Of a DNA stretch of 64,000 nucleotides, positions 1 to 9,984 are shown one piece after another. The translations under genes and the position numbers were made by a program. A model generated the notes under the pieces. The model made no database searches and was not told the origin of the DNA. It saw nothing but the letters and a program-made list of their open reading frames with translations. Each line of letters opens with the position of its first letter. Position 1 is the stretch's first letter. Source of the stretch: Inonotus obliquus (lineage: Eukaryota > Basidiomycota > Agaricomycetes > Hymenochaetales > Hymenochaetaceae); assembly GCA_032164295.1 (NCBI GenBank), contig JAJHTX010000006.1, positions 124,001-188,000 on the forward strand. Direction: 5' to 3'.

Positions 1-2536
1 GGCGTTTGAAGTAGCGAGCGACGAGTTTGCGGATCAAATATCTGTGTGGGAGGATGCTCTCCCAGACAGTCTGAGTCTGGAATCGGTGAGTGATTGCAGT
101 CGAGGAATTGTTGCAGACACGTTACACAGTGTTGACACTCATGTGTCAAGCTATCCGGTGCCAAGGTCCTCGCTATCGATGGCGAAGATCCATTTGTCGC
201 AGTCAATGCAAACGCTGCGATTGCAGGAACTTATCAAGCTCTTGGTACGCGTCAAAATGCGTGAGTTGCATTCCATATTTGAAAGCTCGCGGACTAAGCA
301 ATGCATCACTCCCTAAATCAAGATTCTTCTCGAGCTACCAGCGTACCGCCGTAGGATGGAACTACACTTTGGGCCAGTTCGCGCAATTGTCCCTTCCCCT
401 AATCGACTCCATGGAACTGACTATCCAACGCGTGGATAGAAAGTCAACCGAGACATTCAGTGTGACTAAATTTTTACCTTATCTCGTCTAATACTGATGT
501 GGCCTGCTGGCTTGGTAGCTGCCTTATCGCTCTCGCTTCGGCGCTGCTTCTGTTCCCTTCACAGATTCCAAAACATTTCGTCGGAACAATTGTGTTGCTA
601 TCACGGGTACCAACGGTGTCGATGTTTACTCCGGCTCATCAGAAACGGCATTTCATGTGCCAGGAGGTCGATTCGCCCCTCTTCCGGAAATAAGACCGGA
701 AATAATAAGGGAACATCCGCTTTCGATAGTACTGGATGATAGACCCGACTTTGGAGTCGTCCTGCCGGAACGTCTGCAGCCTTCCAAGCCAATCTCAGGA
801 TCGGGTGCAGCGCAGTTCTACTTGCTTGACGATGGCAAAACGGGTGTCTTGGCCCTAGGTAGCTTCTCGGCGGCCAGTTTCTCGGATTTACAGACATCGC
901 TATTGACCGGACTTCAGTCTCTTGTTGAGAGAGGCGCTACACAACTCGTCGTTGACGTGGTGAGTTGGTTACAGTCGTCAACGCTGTTTTCTATTTAAAC
1001 CGGTGTCTATTTAGACCAATAACGGCGGAGGTAAGTGTTCGCCAGGCTGATGATTCGGTCATTGTTGATGTATTTGTTGAAAAAAATAAGGCTTTGTATG
1101 TATTGCCGCAGTAAGTCTGATTTACTCAAACATGTTCGTCTCTACTCTTACAGCTTTCACGTCCTACTCGCCCGTTCTACCCATCGTGCCGCTGTCGTAG
1201 TGGTTGCGTCGCATTGTGAGGAATTTACTTGTCCTTCCCGTGAACACTTACCCATAATATGACGCAGATCGCCGGACCAAAGGATATAACGGAACCGCAA
1301 GCCCTCTTGGACTCAAAAATACGAGCGGGGCCACTGGCGCAGCTGATCGTCGAGCGCATTGTGGAGGGTGCCGATCCGCAGCAAGCCCTCTGGTACAACC
1401 CATTGCAATGGAACTATGCAAACAATACTCCAATACCGGGAGATGTCAACTGGTTGGCGAACCCAGTACGCTCAGTGATAAATGGGCGTGATGATGCGTT
1501 TAGTGAGCGGTACGTTCGGTCTTCTTGGCTGTTGCCAGACAGCATTTTACTCAAATGCTTACAACTCGTCGCATTCATCATCCGACACGTTTCTGAATGA
1601 TGATTCTGGCGCCACCAGCCTTGGTCAGGAGTGTCAACCATTCGATATATCTCCACCGAGTGAACCTCTCTTTGATCCGACTGAAGTTGTCATTGTTAGC
1701 AACGGCAGGTACGAACGCGTCTCCCAAATTTCCCGCTACATCACTTATTTCCGTCGCGAACTAGATGTGGGAGTTCATGTGCCCTGTTCTCGGTAAGCAA
1801 CGTACCTATTATTTAGATCATTTATAAACTTGCATTCAACTCACATGATGATCAGATCACTATGCATAAGCTGGAAGGCTCGAAAACAGTCGTCGTTGGA
1901 GGTAAGAATGACGTCCCACAGCAATATGCCGGTGTGGTGGGTGGCCAGTCACTTGACTTCTCCGGAATAGACTCGCAAGTCAAGGTAAGAAATATCACAA
2001 ATGCGTTCGGATCCTCCTGCATGTGCAAAGCAACCCATTATCTGACGCTTTGTTTGCGAATAGACCACAAACCTTAAGGACAATCCTCTGGCGCCACCTG
2101 ACTTGTGAGTCAAGTCTCTAGCTTCTCCTTCGTCGACACTGAGCATCTATTTAGCTCGACGAACAGCATACAGACTTTGACTTTGCGCCTGTCCTTCGGT
2201 GTTTTCGATCCAGAAGACCCGGAAGGTATGTACTTCCTCTCGTAGCTCCAGCTATGCATTCTTTCAGTTCTCTCGGTGCTCGTAATTCTATTCATGCATC
2301 TCAGTGTTCACTACTTGAGAATCATGGTTCTGACTGTTTCCTTATTTCTCCACCGGCAACAGAATGGCAGACTCGGCCCGCTGATATCAGTTTCCCACTT
2401 ACACTCAAGACGTATGTACCTTTTCGCCGTCTTCCCTCTAGCACTTTGGCTAACATACTGGTCTGTGGGCAATTGCCATTGTAGCGTCAACAATCCAACT
2501 GCGCTTTGGAAAGAAATTGTAGCAAGCGTATTGTAA
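1..2536 (+). CDS. S41-family peptidase (CPAF-like, tail-specific protease fold), 5' end cut by window
   Basis: Multi-exon gene whose N-terminus lies before the window. Exons read in order: end of an upstream exon (to 85), LSGAKVLAIDGEDPF (from 151), an exon with GWNYTLGQFAQLSLP and ending STETF, a core exon (about 580-960) ending GATQLVVDV, and a short exon giving TNNGG. That hydrophobic strand followed by NNGG is the S41 signature. Later exons give QIAGPKDITEPQALLDS and VVIVSNGR, then SSCALFS, where the second S of SNGR-SSC is the expected nucleophile. EGSKTVVVGGKNDVPQQY follows, and the last exon ends VNNPTALWKEIVASVL and stops at 2536. This matches the secreted fungal CPAF-like S41 proteins in motif order. 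The substrate is unknown. I see no frame break in the core, but boundaries of the small exons around 1020-1250 and 2080-2230 are uncertain. Confidence 0.8.
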
Positions 2537-3757
2537 TATTCCATGGTACTCTCAAGTCAAATAGGACAATCGCGCCTCCTTTCTTTTCCCAGTCGCTCGT
2601 TTGTAGTACCACACTCATTGTTCTGCGACCTGTTAACATTTTGTTCGATCAGTATCTTTTAGATCATCCATTCATGTTAATAGTTAGCATGAAGCTCGTC
2701 TTGATCCTATCTGACAATTCCTCCTTGTGACGGGAATCCACTGATGTAAACAATCAATGAAATTTCTCTTCATATCCGAGAAAAACAATAATGCGATATG
2801 ATCCATTACGAGCACATGTAGTTAAAAGCCAGAGCGATTTACACATTGATTCAACCAGACCGATATGCTCCAAGTTTTATGAAGACTTCTCGATTTCATC
2901 AAGGTTTTCGATTGAGATGAAGTATGTATTTCTCTGCATTGATACGTATTTTGATTGCTATAGCTCTCTTTCTTCGCACAAATAAGCCTACTAGTCCGCT
3001 GTGCTTATGTTCTTCTACTACACCTCTGACAATGCTTTTTTTTGCGCTGATCTCCCCGACACTACTGTTGGAATGATGCTCTCGCTCCAGTCGCACCCAA
3101 TCCGGATACAATACAAGTAAGGCAATTTGTTTGTCTCGAAATGCGAAGGCGATTAGATATGCCGAGAATTATTAAACTAGAGAATCAACACTTGATTGCT
3201 ATTTTAGTATGATTTCAGCAAAGTGATCAAGCAAGACTATGATAATGACAATGAGAGAAGGCAATCATGCCGCTCTTGATCTCATCTTCTGCAGATGCGT
3301 ATCTGGACTACCAATGATCTGACCATCCTTCCCTTAGCTTGTCAGAGTTGCCACGATACAGAAAGAGTAACTTCCCAAATGAGGAACCTCAAGCCGGACA
3401 AGGCTAACATGCCTAACTTGGCAGAAGGAGAGAGGGCCGCGCTAGCTAGAGGCCGAGTGATACGTGAGAGGAATGAGAGGCATGCAAACTGGATGGTTCA
3501 AAGATGTCCATAGCTTGACGACCTGTAGTTGTTGGCGAGTCATGTTTCGACGGCGATCTGAGCCGATCACCTTCTGAACAACATATTTCCCGATGTGGAA
3601 GTCGCGATCCACAGTGTTTGTCGTGTGGTTCGTCTTGCCACACAGCACTACAACACCTCGTTCGCCTGAGCTTTACCGTACCCCCGTCCTTTTCTAGTAT
3701 CTTGCTGTCTTTATACTCAAAGCTCCCGCTTGAATAATAACCAAAAAGAGGAACAGA
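2537..3757. other. intergenic region between S41 peptidase and RING gene A
   Basis: No coding frame with convincing splice structure on either strand. The last 150 nt carry the proximal promoter of RING gene A, including a palindromic element annotated separately. The middle part (2740-3300) is AT-rich and unremarkable. Confidence 0.5.
3623..3643 (+). promoter_or_regulatory. palindromic promoter element of RING gene A
   Basis: GTGTGG and CCACAC form a 6-bp inverted repeat separated by 9 nt, about 115 nt upstream of the start codon. The same element and the following CAGCAC..ACAA.ACCTCGTTC block recur upstream of the other two RING paralogs (5434-5454, 7295-7315). Conservation outside the coding sequence suggests a shared regulator-binding site or the core promoter. 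This is inference. Confidence 0.45.
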
Positions 3758-5014
3758 ATGCCTACGAAGACCATAACTCGTTCTAGTTCAACCAGTACCG
3801 CAACGAGGAGCAAGGCCCAGATCGTTGGCCAAACCACTGGCACAAGCACAGGCGCGAAGGCCGGCTCTTCAAGTGGCAGGCCACTGGTACTTAAAAAGCG
3901 CGACGCGAACCGTCAAGCCCGCCTAACATCTAGCATGCAATCATCTCGTTCTCGTCCTGCTGGAGCCGGTACCAGCGCTCGTGCATCCAGTTCGAAAACC
4001 GTTATGCAGAGCTCGAACAGCAACGAAGTTTCTGGAAATTCTGCTTCTATAGGACGTAACTCTTCTGTGATTGTTATCTCCTCTGATGATGAAGATAACG
4101 ATATACTCCTACATCCCTCTTTTCGACCGATTTCGCCAAAGGGGATAAACGCCAGTGCCGGAGGCAAAAGGAAGGAACGGGAAAGCGGGAATGGGATGGG
4201 TCCAGATGACATTATCGTCGCGAGGTTAAAGAGGGAGATTGAGGAGCTCAAGAAGGTATGCTATGTCCATCGCAGAAAAAACACGGAATCCTAATGGTCC
4301 CCGTAATATGATAGCAACGTGAACAGTTCGAGAAAGATATCCATCGAGAGAAACACACGGCGATTCGGTTAAGGGTCGAGAGAGAAACATTGCGGCATCG
4401 ATTGAATGAAGCTGAGGAAAAAGTGAAACAAAAGGAGAAGGAGAAACCTGTTTCCGTTCCCGCTCGTGTTTCCGCTTCTGTCGTGAGTGCTCTTCCTCTC
4501 CGACCTTTTATTAGCGGGCTGAAACTTACCCGATCCTTGCCTATGCTCATGGTGAAAGAATTTGAATGAGATAGATGATCTCGTCTCATGTGAGATTTGC
4601 ACGACAAAAATGTTCCATCCAGCCACGCTCCGCGAATGTGGTCACACTTTTTGTGAATCGTGTCTGCACGACTGGTTCAACTCGACCTATACCCAACACG
4701 TTGCCACGCACCCCGAATTCCTTGAAGGTCCACAGATTCCGGTTGACTATCTTCGGTACCAGCATTTGCCCCAGTTCGCAGAAGGTATTCGGAGGTTTCA
4801 CGCGGAATGGAAGAAACATGTAGCGCAGCCGATGTATACGTGCCCAACATGTCGTACTCAGGTGAAGACCAAGCCCATCGAGGTGTTTTTTGTGAAGGAT
4901 GTTGTAAGAAAGGTCGCACAGGCTATGGATGGGAAGATGGATGGTGGGAGGAGCCCAAAAAGACTGAATCGGGGCGCGGGTAGTATCTGGGATGGATTCT
5001 TCCCTGAGAAATAG
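3758..5014 (+). CDS. RING-finger protein, paralog A (long form with coiled coil), probable E3 ubiquitin ligase
   Basis: Three exons: 3758-4255, 4315-4482 and 4559-5014, both introns in phase 0, giving about 373 residues. Residues 1-150 are low-complexity Ser/Thr-rich with an acidic patch (VIVISSDDEDND) resembling a SUMO-interacting motif. Residues about 155-215 are a charged coiled coil. The last exon carries the C3HC4 RING: CEIC, then REC-GHTFCESC, then CPTC about 59 residues later, so the loop between the third and fourth metal-ligand pairs is unusually long. A RING of this kind would recruit an E2 enzyme, and the coiled coil could dimerise it. The substrate cannot be told. Two shortened paralogs lie directly downstream; all three share the intron before the RING exon. 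Confidence 0.8.
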
Positions 5015-5151
5015 GATACTTGGATAGAGAAACAACGTCGTGACTTTTGACTTATTCTTCAATATGACACTAATGATACCTTTCACACAATCAGACACGT
5101 GTTACATAAGCTACCTGCTATTGCTGAATTGAATTGCTGAGCGACCGCCTT

Positions 5152-5690
5152 AGTGTGGACTGTACTAAGACATTAACATATGAACTTGTAGTTGAGTTAC
5201 GGATAGCTATACACAAAACCTTGATGGGCTAACACAAAAAGTGTTGTAGCCTTGTAATTAGGTCACTAACACTCCTTGTAACGCAGTGACTAGTACTAGG
5301 ACTAGTGTCCATGCCATGAACGAAGGTGAGGCCAAGCTGCATTAGTAATACTAGCGACTTTGCCTTAGGAAAACGCAAAGCAGAATCGTACTTTGCAGCA
5401 ACGTTGCGGCAATATAAAAGCTGGTTCTGTATCGTGTGGTTGGTTTCGCCACACAGCACCACAATACCTCGTTCCCCCGAGCTTTACCACATACTCCAAC
5501 TTGCAGAGTAGCTGAAAGGGAGAACAGAACTAACAAGACCAGAACTTCTAGAGTCGCAGCAGGGTTCAACAAGATGGTGAGTGCTCTTCCTTTCCGACCT
5601 TGTATTAGTCGGCTGAAACTTACTCGACCCTTGCCCGTGCTCATGGCAAAAGGCGTCGAAGAAGCCAAATGATCTTGACATATGTGGTAT
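5152..5690 (+). repeat. segmental duplication, copy 1 (upstream region and intron of RING gene B)
   Basis: This stretch is repeated at about 7016-7550. From about 5326 to 5683 the two copies are essentially identical, covering the TATA-like AATATAAAAG (5411-5420), the palindrome GTGTGG..CCACAC (5434-5454), the leader, the ATG and the whole first intron. Further upstream the match continues with scattered differences and small indels. The identity ends in the RING exon. Confidence 0.85.
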
Positions 5691-6009
5691 TTGCATGAAG
5701 AAAGCGCACAATCCAGCCACGCTCCGTGAATGTGGACACACTTTCTGCGAATCGTGTTTGTACAAGTGCTTCAACTCGACCTATACCAAATGCGACAAGA
5801 ATAAGAAAGGTGAATTTCCGTACCGCCAGTACGCAGAAAATATTGTTTTCTCGGAACAGCCGAAGTATCAGTGCCCGAGCCCCAATTGTGGTAAACAGGT
5901 AACGGTCGCGCCCGTCAAGGCGTATGCGACTACAATGCGCGGTGTCCGTGAGGATAGCCCGGACAGGCAGTCTCGTAGTACCGAATGGCAGAAGTTCTTC
6001 GTTAAGTAG
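5574..6009 (+). CDS. short RING-finger protein, paralog B
   Basis: Predicted exons are 5574-5576 (only the ATG) and 5653-6009, joined by a phase-0 intron that begins GTGAGTGCTCTTCC and matches the intron before the RING exon of paralog A. The product of about 119 residues starts MASKKPNDLD and is almost entirely RING: CGIC, REC-GHTFCESC, then CPSPNC about 38 residues later. The last pair has four residues between the cysteines instead of two. The N-terminal low-complexity and coiled-coil part of paralog A is gone: the position of its start codon reads ACTAAC here. A one-codon first exon is unusual, so expression needs transcript support, but the frame is clean and key cysteines are kept. Confidence 0.6.
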
Positions 6010-6171
6010 GCGTAAGACCAGACCGATACTTGGATAGAAAAACTTTATGTCGTAATGATACATTTTTTATCCATTTACATAAGCAAATACGGATCAATTG
6101 CTGAATTTGCTGAATTTGAATTGCTGAGTGACCACATCACCCCAGTAGTTGCAGTCCTTTCTGACCCCGTC

Positions 6172-6552
6172 ATGTCCGCAACACGCTCACTCGTATCTCG
6201 TACTCTAACCACCACATCAGCACGTCGTATTCCACTCTGCGCTTCTACCTCTGCCCGAGCTCAACTCTCTGCCTTTGCTTCTAACCGTTTCTGTCCCATC
6301 CCTTCAATCCAAATCCGACAGATGTCCTCGTCTTCTCAAGATTCGCCAAGCTCAACCTGGCTCGCACGCCGAATCAGATCCTTACACGCATATCATTCCT
6401 AGTTCTCCCGCTCCTGGTGTAGCGCTTATTACTCTCAATCGACCCAAGGCTCTTAACGCTCTATGTGCTGCTCTTATTTTGGAGTTGAATGATGTGGTGG
6501 ATAGGATCGAGAAGGATGAGAGTATTGCTACTGTAATAGTTACGGGGAGTTA
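6172..6552 (+). pseudogene. truncated enoyl-CoA hydratase pseudogene
   Basis: Close copy of the first exon of the intact enoyl-CoA hydratase gene at 8423, starting at the same ATG (MSATRSL...). A 2-nt deletion near 6368 (CACGCCG against CACGCGCCG) shifts the frame. In the correct frame the sequence continues as far as VIVTGS, then a G-to-T change turns a Glu codon into TAA at about 6551. Similarity ends shortly afterwards, so the active-site exons are missing. It belongs to the first unit of the RING/hydratase duplication. Not expected to encode an enzyme. Confidence 0.85.
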
Positions 6553-6553
6553 A

Positions 6554-7015
6554 AGGGAGAGCATTAGAGTGGAAAACAGCGTATTGATGTAGGGCATTAG
6601 ACGAACTCGGTGTCACATCGTGGACATTCAATGAAGGGATGGCTGGCAGCTGAAAAGTGCAAAGCTTAAGAATGAGTCTGAGAGTGTTCTCTTCCTCGAA
6701 AATGCACTGTAAAATTCACTCTCCATCCTTTTGATGTTGACATCGTACTAAAGAAAGGCATCGGTGTGTCTGTTGTATCGGAAATCGATACGCGCACTGG
6801 TATCGCTGGTGATCAGGGTGGCAGGAAGAGAAGGAACGCGCAGCGGCGCAACGTCGTGCATCGCATAGAGTTCTCTGCCAAGTCCCTCAAACTCTACCTA
6901 CCTTACCATGTAGATCTGCCTAGACTTGCATATCTCTGATCACCTAGCACCGTTTCTGCCAAACTTTCATCTATTGCAACCAGATAAGAACAAGAGCTCA
7001 ACTGCACACATCTAT
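6554..7015. other. unassigned spacer after hydratase pseudogene
   Basis: No frame resembling the missing hydratase exons and no other gene recognised. It separates the truncated pseudogene from the second duplication unit. Confidence 0.4.
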
Positions 7016-7550
7016 ATAGTGGACCGTAGTAAGAAACCGACGTATGAACTTGTAGTTGAGTTACGGATAACTATACGCGAAACCTTGATGGCTAACACAA
7101 AAAGGTATTGTAACTTTATATTAAGTCACCAACACCCCTGATAACACAATGACTAGTACTAGGACTAATGTCCATGAACAACGACGGTGAGGCCAAGCTG
7201 CATTAGTAATACTAGCGACTTTGCCTTAGGAAAACGCAAAGCAGAATCGTACTTTGCAGCAACGTTGCGGCAATATAAAAGCTGGTTCTGTATCGTGTGG
7301 TTGGTTTCGCCACACAGCACCACAATACCTCGTTCCCCCGAGCTTTACCACATACTCCAACTTGCAGAGTAGCTGAAAGGGAGAACAGAACTAACAAGAC
7401 CAGAACTTCTAGAGTCGCAGCAGGGTTCAACAAGATGGTGAGTGCTCTTCCTTTCCGACCTTGTATTAGTCGGCTGAAACTTACTCGACCCTTGCCCGTG
7501 CTCATGGCAAAAGGCGTCGAAGAAGCCAAATGATCCTGTCATATGTGAGA
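7016..7550 (+). repeat. segmental duplication, copy 2 (upstream region and intron of RING gene C)
   Basis: Second copy of 5152-5690. It has the same TATA-like sequence, the palindrome at 7295-7315, leader, ATG and first intron, identical over about 345 nt. Differences accumulate upstream of about 7187 and again from the start of the RING exon. Confidence 0.85.
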
Positions 7551-7861
7551 TTTGCACGAAGAAAGCGCACAATCCAGTCACGCTCAGCGGATGTGGACAC
7601 GCTTTCTGCGAAACATGTCTGTACGAGGTGTTCAATGCGACCTATACAAATTTCGTGAATCAGAGAGTTAGAAATAGACCATCCCCACTCGCGAGCCTTG
7701 ACGCGCGCGTAGACCATCTCTTGACAGTGCCAAAGTACGAGTGCCCGAAGTGTAGAAAAGCGGTAATGGCTGTGCCCGATGGTGCCCGTGAGAAGAACAG
7801 ATGGGATATGATCTTCAGATTCCACAATCCAAAAGATCAGGGTTTCGGCCTGTTTCATTAG
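7435..7861 (+). CDS. short RING-finger protein, paralog C
   Basis: Exons 7435-7437 (ATG only) and 7514-7861, giving about 116 residues beginning MASKKPNDPV. Metal ligands are CEIC, SGC-GHAFCETC and CPKC, a regular C3HC4 pattern. Upstream DNA, leader and intron are identical to paralog B, yet the RING exon differs at many codons and the region between the ligand pairs is not alignable (here VNQRVRNRPSPLASLDARV). As in paralog B the coiled coil of paralog A is missing. Probably a ubiquitin ligase domain, or a competitor of the longer paralog; this is inference. Confidence 0.6.
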
Positions 7862-7924
7862 TAATGGCACTCTCCGGGATTTTTGGGAGAGAAGTGATGT
7901 TGAGAAGAACACGGCGGGCAAAAT

Positions 7925-8200
7925 AGAATATCAGAGGGTGCTATTTAAAATTATTTTTTTGCCACTATTTTAAATATCAATAAACATCTCGGCCGCGCCG
8001 ATATTCAGATTATATTCACGTGTCGATATTTTAAATATTAATACGAGATATTTAAAAAAACCTTATACTGATCTAAGATATATATATATATCGACTCGGC
8101 ATTAGTTTTAACTATCAATTAAGATATCTACTCGGGTGATATTTTAATCATCAATATTAATAAGGGTATCATCAGACGGAATATTGTCAAATATTGTACA
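7925..8200. other. AT-rich low-complexity insertion between RING C and hydratase gene
   Basis: Very AT-rich with many diverged repeats of GATATTTTAA / ATCAATATT on both strands and a (TA)n run near 8082-8091. The corresponding gap in the first duplication unit (6010-6170) is short and lacks this material, so it was inserted or expanded after duplication, or lost from the other copy. No coding potential. It may be a decayed transposon or a methylation-mutated (RIP-like) relic. Confidence 0.5.
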
Positions 8201-8220
8201 GGTAGATACAGGTGGGTACA

Positions 8221-8315
8221 TTAAGTCTTCAGCACCCCCGTTTTAGGAGGTAGATTTTCATGCTTTATATGGCATTATAAGCGTCGGGTAGCCCTCGGGG
8301 GTGCCGAAGACTTAT
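8221..8315. mobile_element. short inverted-repeat element, MITE-like, TA-flanked
   Basis: TAAGTCTTCAGCACCCCCG (8222-8240) and its near-perfect inverse CGGGGGTGCCGAAGACTTA (8296-8314) differ at one base. The outermost TA on each side can be read as a TA target-site duplication with terminal repeats AGTCTTC(A/G)GCACCCCCG. The element is about 93 nt with a 55-nt non-coding middle. The TA target and size fit a non-autonomous Tc1/mariner-type MITE, or alternatively a stable hairpin. No transposase is nearby. Confidence 0.5.
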
Positions 8316-8422
8316 CGTGGTGATGAATGGTCAATGAGAGGCGAGTTACATAAGCAAATACGGATCAATCATTTGCTGAAGAATTGCTGAGTGACTTGCA
8401 GTCCTTTCTGGCTGACCCAGTC

Positions 8423-9531
8423 ATGTCCGCAACACGCTCACTCATATCTCGTACTCTATCCACCACATCAGCACGTCGTATTCCACTCTGCACTTCTACC
8501 GCTGCCCGAGCTCGACTCTCTGCCTTTGCTTCTATCCGTTTCTGTCCCATCCCTTCAATCCAAATCCGACAGATGTCCTCGTCTTCTCAAGATTCGCCAA
8601 GCTCAGCCTGGCTCGCACGCGCCGAATCAGATCCTTACACACATATCATTCCTAGTTCTCCCGCTCCTGGTGTAGCACTTATTTCTCTCAATCGACCCAA
8701 GGCTCTTAATGCTCTATGTGCTGCTCTTATTTTGGAGTTGAATGATGTGTTGGATAGGATCGAGAAGGACGAGAGGGTTGCTGCTGTGGTAATTACGGGG
8801 AGTGAAAGGGCATTTGCTGCGGGGGCGGATATTAAGGAAATGAAGGATAAGGAGTGTAAGTACCCTCATTGTAACATACTCATCTTGATAGTTAACACCG
8901 GCTTGCTTCTCGTCCGCAGACCATGATGTGAACCGTGAGGATTTCATTGCTAACTGGCACCGCCTCGCGGAGTTGAGGAAGCCTACAATTGCCGCTGTTA
9001 GCGGGTACGCTGTACGTCCTTCCTGTTAACCATGTGTTCCTTCTAATTGAAGATGAATAATACACACAGCTTGGCGGAGGGTGTGAACTCGCTATGATGT
9101 GTGATATTATCCTCGCCTCGCCAACAGCAGTCTTCGGACAACCCGAGATCGACCTGGGCGTAATCCCAGGAGCAGGCGGCACACAACGGCTCACTCGTCT
9201 CATCGGGCAATCCCGCGCAATGGAACTCGTCCTCACAGGTCGCAAACTCCCCGCATCCGAAGCAGAGAAATGGGGCCTTGTCACTCGCGTAGTATCCGAG
9301 AACGACAATGTCGTAAAGGAAGCTGTGAAGATCGCGGAGAATATTGCTGGGAAGAGTCAAATTGCTGTACGCGCTGCGAAGGAGTGTGTGAGGAAGTCAG
9401 CGGAATTAAGTTTGGCTGAGGGTTTGGTGTTTGAGAGGAGGGCTTTCCATTCGTTGTTTGCGACAAAGGATCAGAAGGAGGGTATGACGGCGTTCGTGGA
9501 GAAGAGGAAGCCGAAGTTCACGAATTTGTGA
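8423..9531 (+). CDS. enoyl-CoA hydratase (crotonase family), mitochondrial ECHS1 type
   Basis: Exons 8423-8855, 8920-9011 and 9070-9531 give 328 residues. Residues 1-50 are Ser/Arg-rich without acids ([19 protein letters not shown]), as expected of a mitochondrial presequence. The crotonase fold follows: [10 protein letters not shown], the oxyanion loop [13 protein letters not shown], the second oxyanion segment [12 protein letters not shown], and [20 protein letters not shown], which contains the two catalytic glutamates of the family (E in PEIDLG and the earlier E of GCEL). It would hydrate short-chain 2-enoyl-CoA in beta-oxidation or branched amino-acid breakdown. A truncated copy of its first exon lies at 6172. 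Length and motifs are normal, so this is the functional member. Confidence 0.92.
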
Positions 9532-9714
9532 AATGATTTAAGTAATGTATAATATTCAAAATGCATAAGAATAACTATGACTTGGGAAGAGAGTGTTGGT
9601 TGCGTTTAAAAAAGCTGTCCCCGTTCAACCGTCTCTGAAGAACCCGTACTCATATTCCTACCAACACCAACACATTCAATTCTTCCCACTGCCATCATTA
9701 AAAACAGAAAAAAC

Positions 9715-9984
9715 TCACCACCTCAAATAACTCAACCCCAGAAAGCACACCCCAACACCAGCCATGACCCTCCTCCCAAAAGGTCCCCTCGCAGCGCCAG
9801 GCTGACCCGGTCGTAATTGAGATTGACGAAGAGCATAAAGACCGACGGCGCCGAAAGCTGCTGTACCGATTATTCTACATGTTAGGCAGTCTTGGGTTTG
9901 ACGAGTCGGTTGGTGAGATCGTTGGTCGGAGGAAAGTTGTGAGGGGAGAGATATCTGTTGGTTGTACCGAGACGAAGAGGACAT
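9715..9984 (-). CDS. small mitochondrial membrane protein, DMAC1/Dmo2-like (complex I distal arm assembly)
   Basis: Single frame of 89 residues on the minus strand. After a Gln/Ser-rich start comes DCLTCRIIGTAAFGAVGLY, a CxxC pair leading into a hydrophobic helix, then a basic loop and a second short helix VMAGVGVCFLGLSYL. The D-C-L-x-C-R-x-x-G-T pattern is the hallmark of the DMAC1/TMEM261-like (DUF4536) family, linked in animals to assembly of the distal membrane arm of complex I. The frame ends LSYLRW and stop, but a GTGAGT lies right over the end, so an extra short exon is possible. It runs convergently with the hydratase gene. Confidence 0.65.
   Translation of the reverse strand: MSSSSRYNQQISLPSQLSSDQRSHQPTRQTQDCLTCRIIGTAAFGAVGLYALRQSQLRPGQPGAARGPFGRRVMAGVGVCFLGLSYLRW

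Noticed and set aside
5351..5668. Minus-strand 105-codon frame identical at 7212-7529
   Set aside because: Identity is explained by the segmental duplication; composition is that of promoter and intron, with no features of a protein.
5436..5672. Plus-strand frame starting at or before the RING B start codon and reading through the intron
   Set aside because: It is the unspliced reading of promoter and intron; the same peptide occurs in the second copy only because the DNA is duplicated.
8222..8314. Rho-independent-type terminator hairpin
   Set aside because: The genome is eukaryotic and the TA-flanked ends fit a MITE better.
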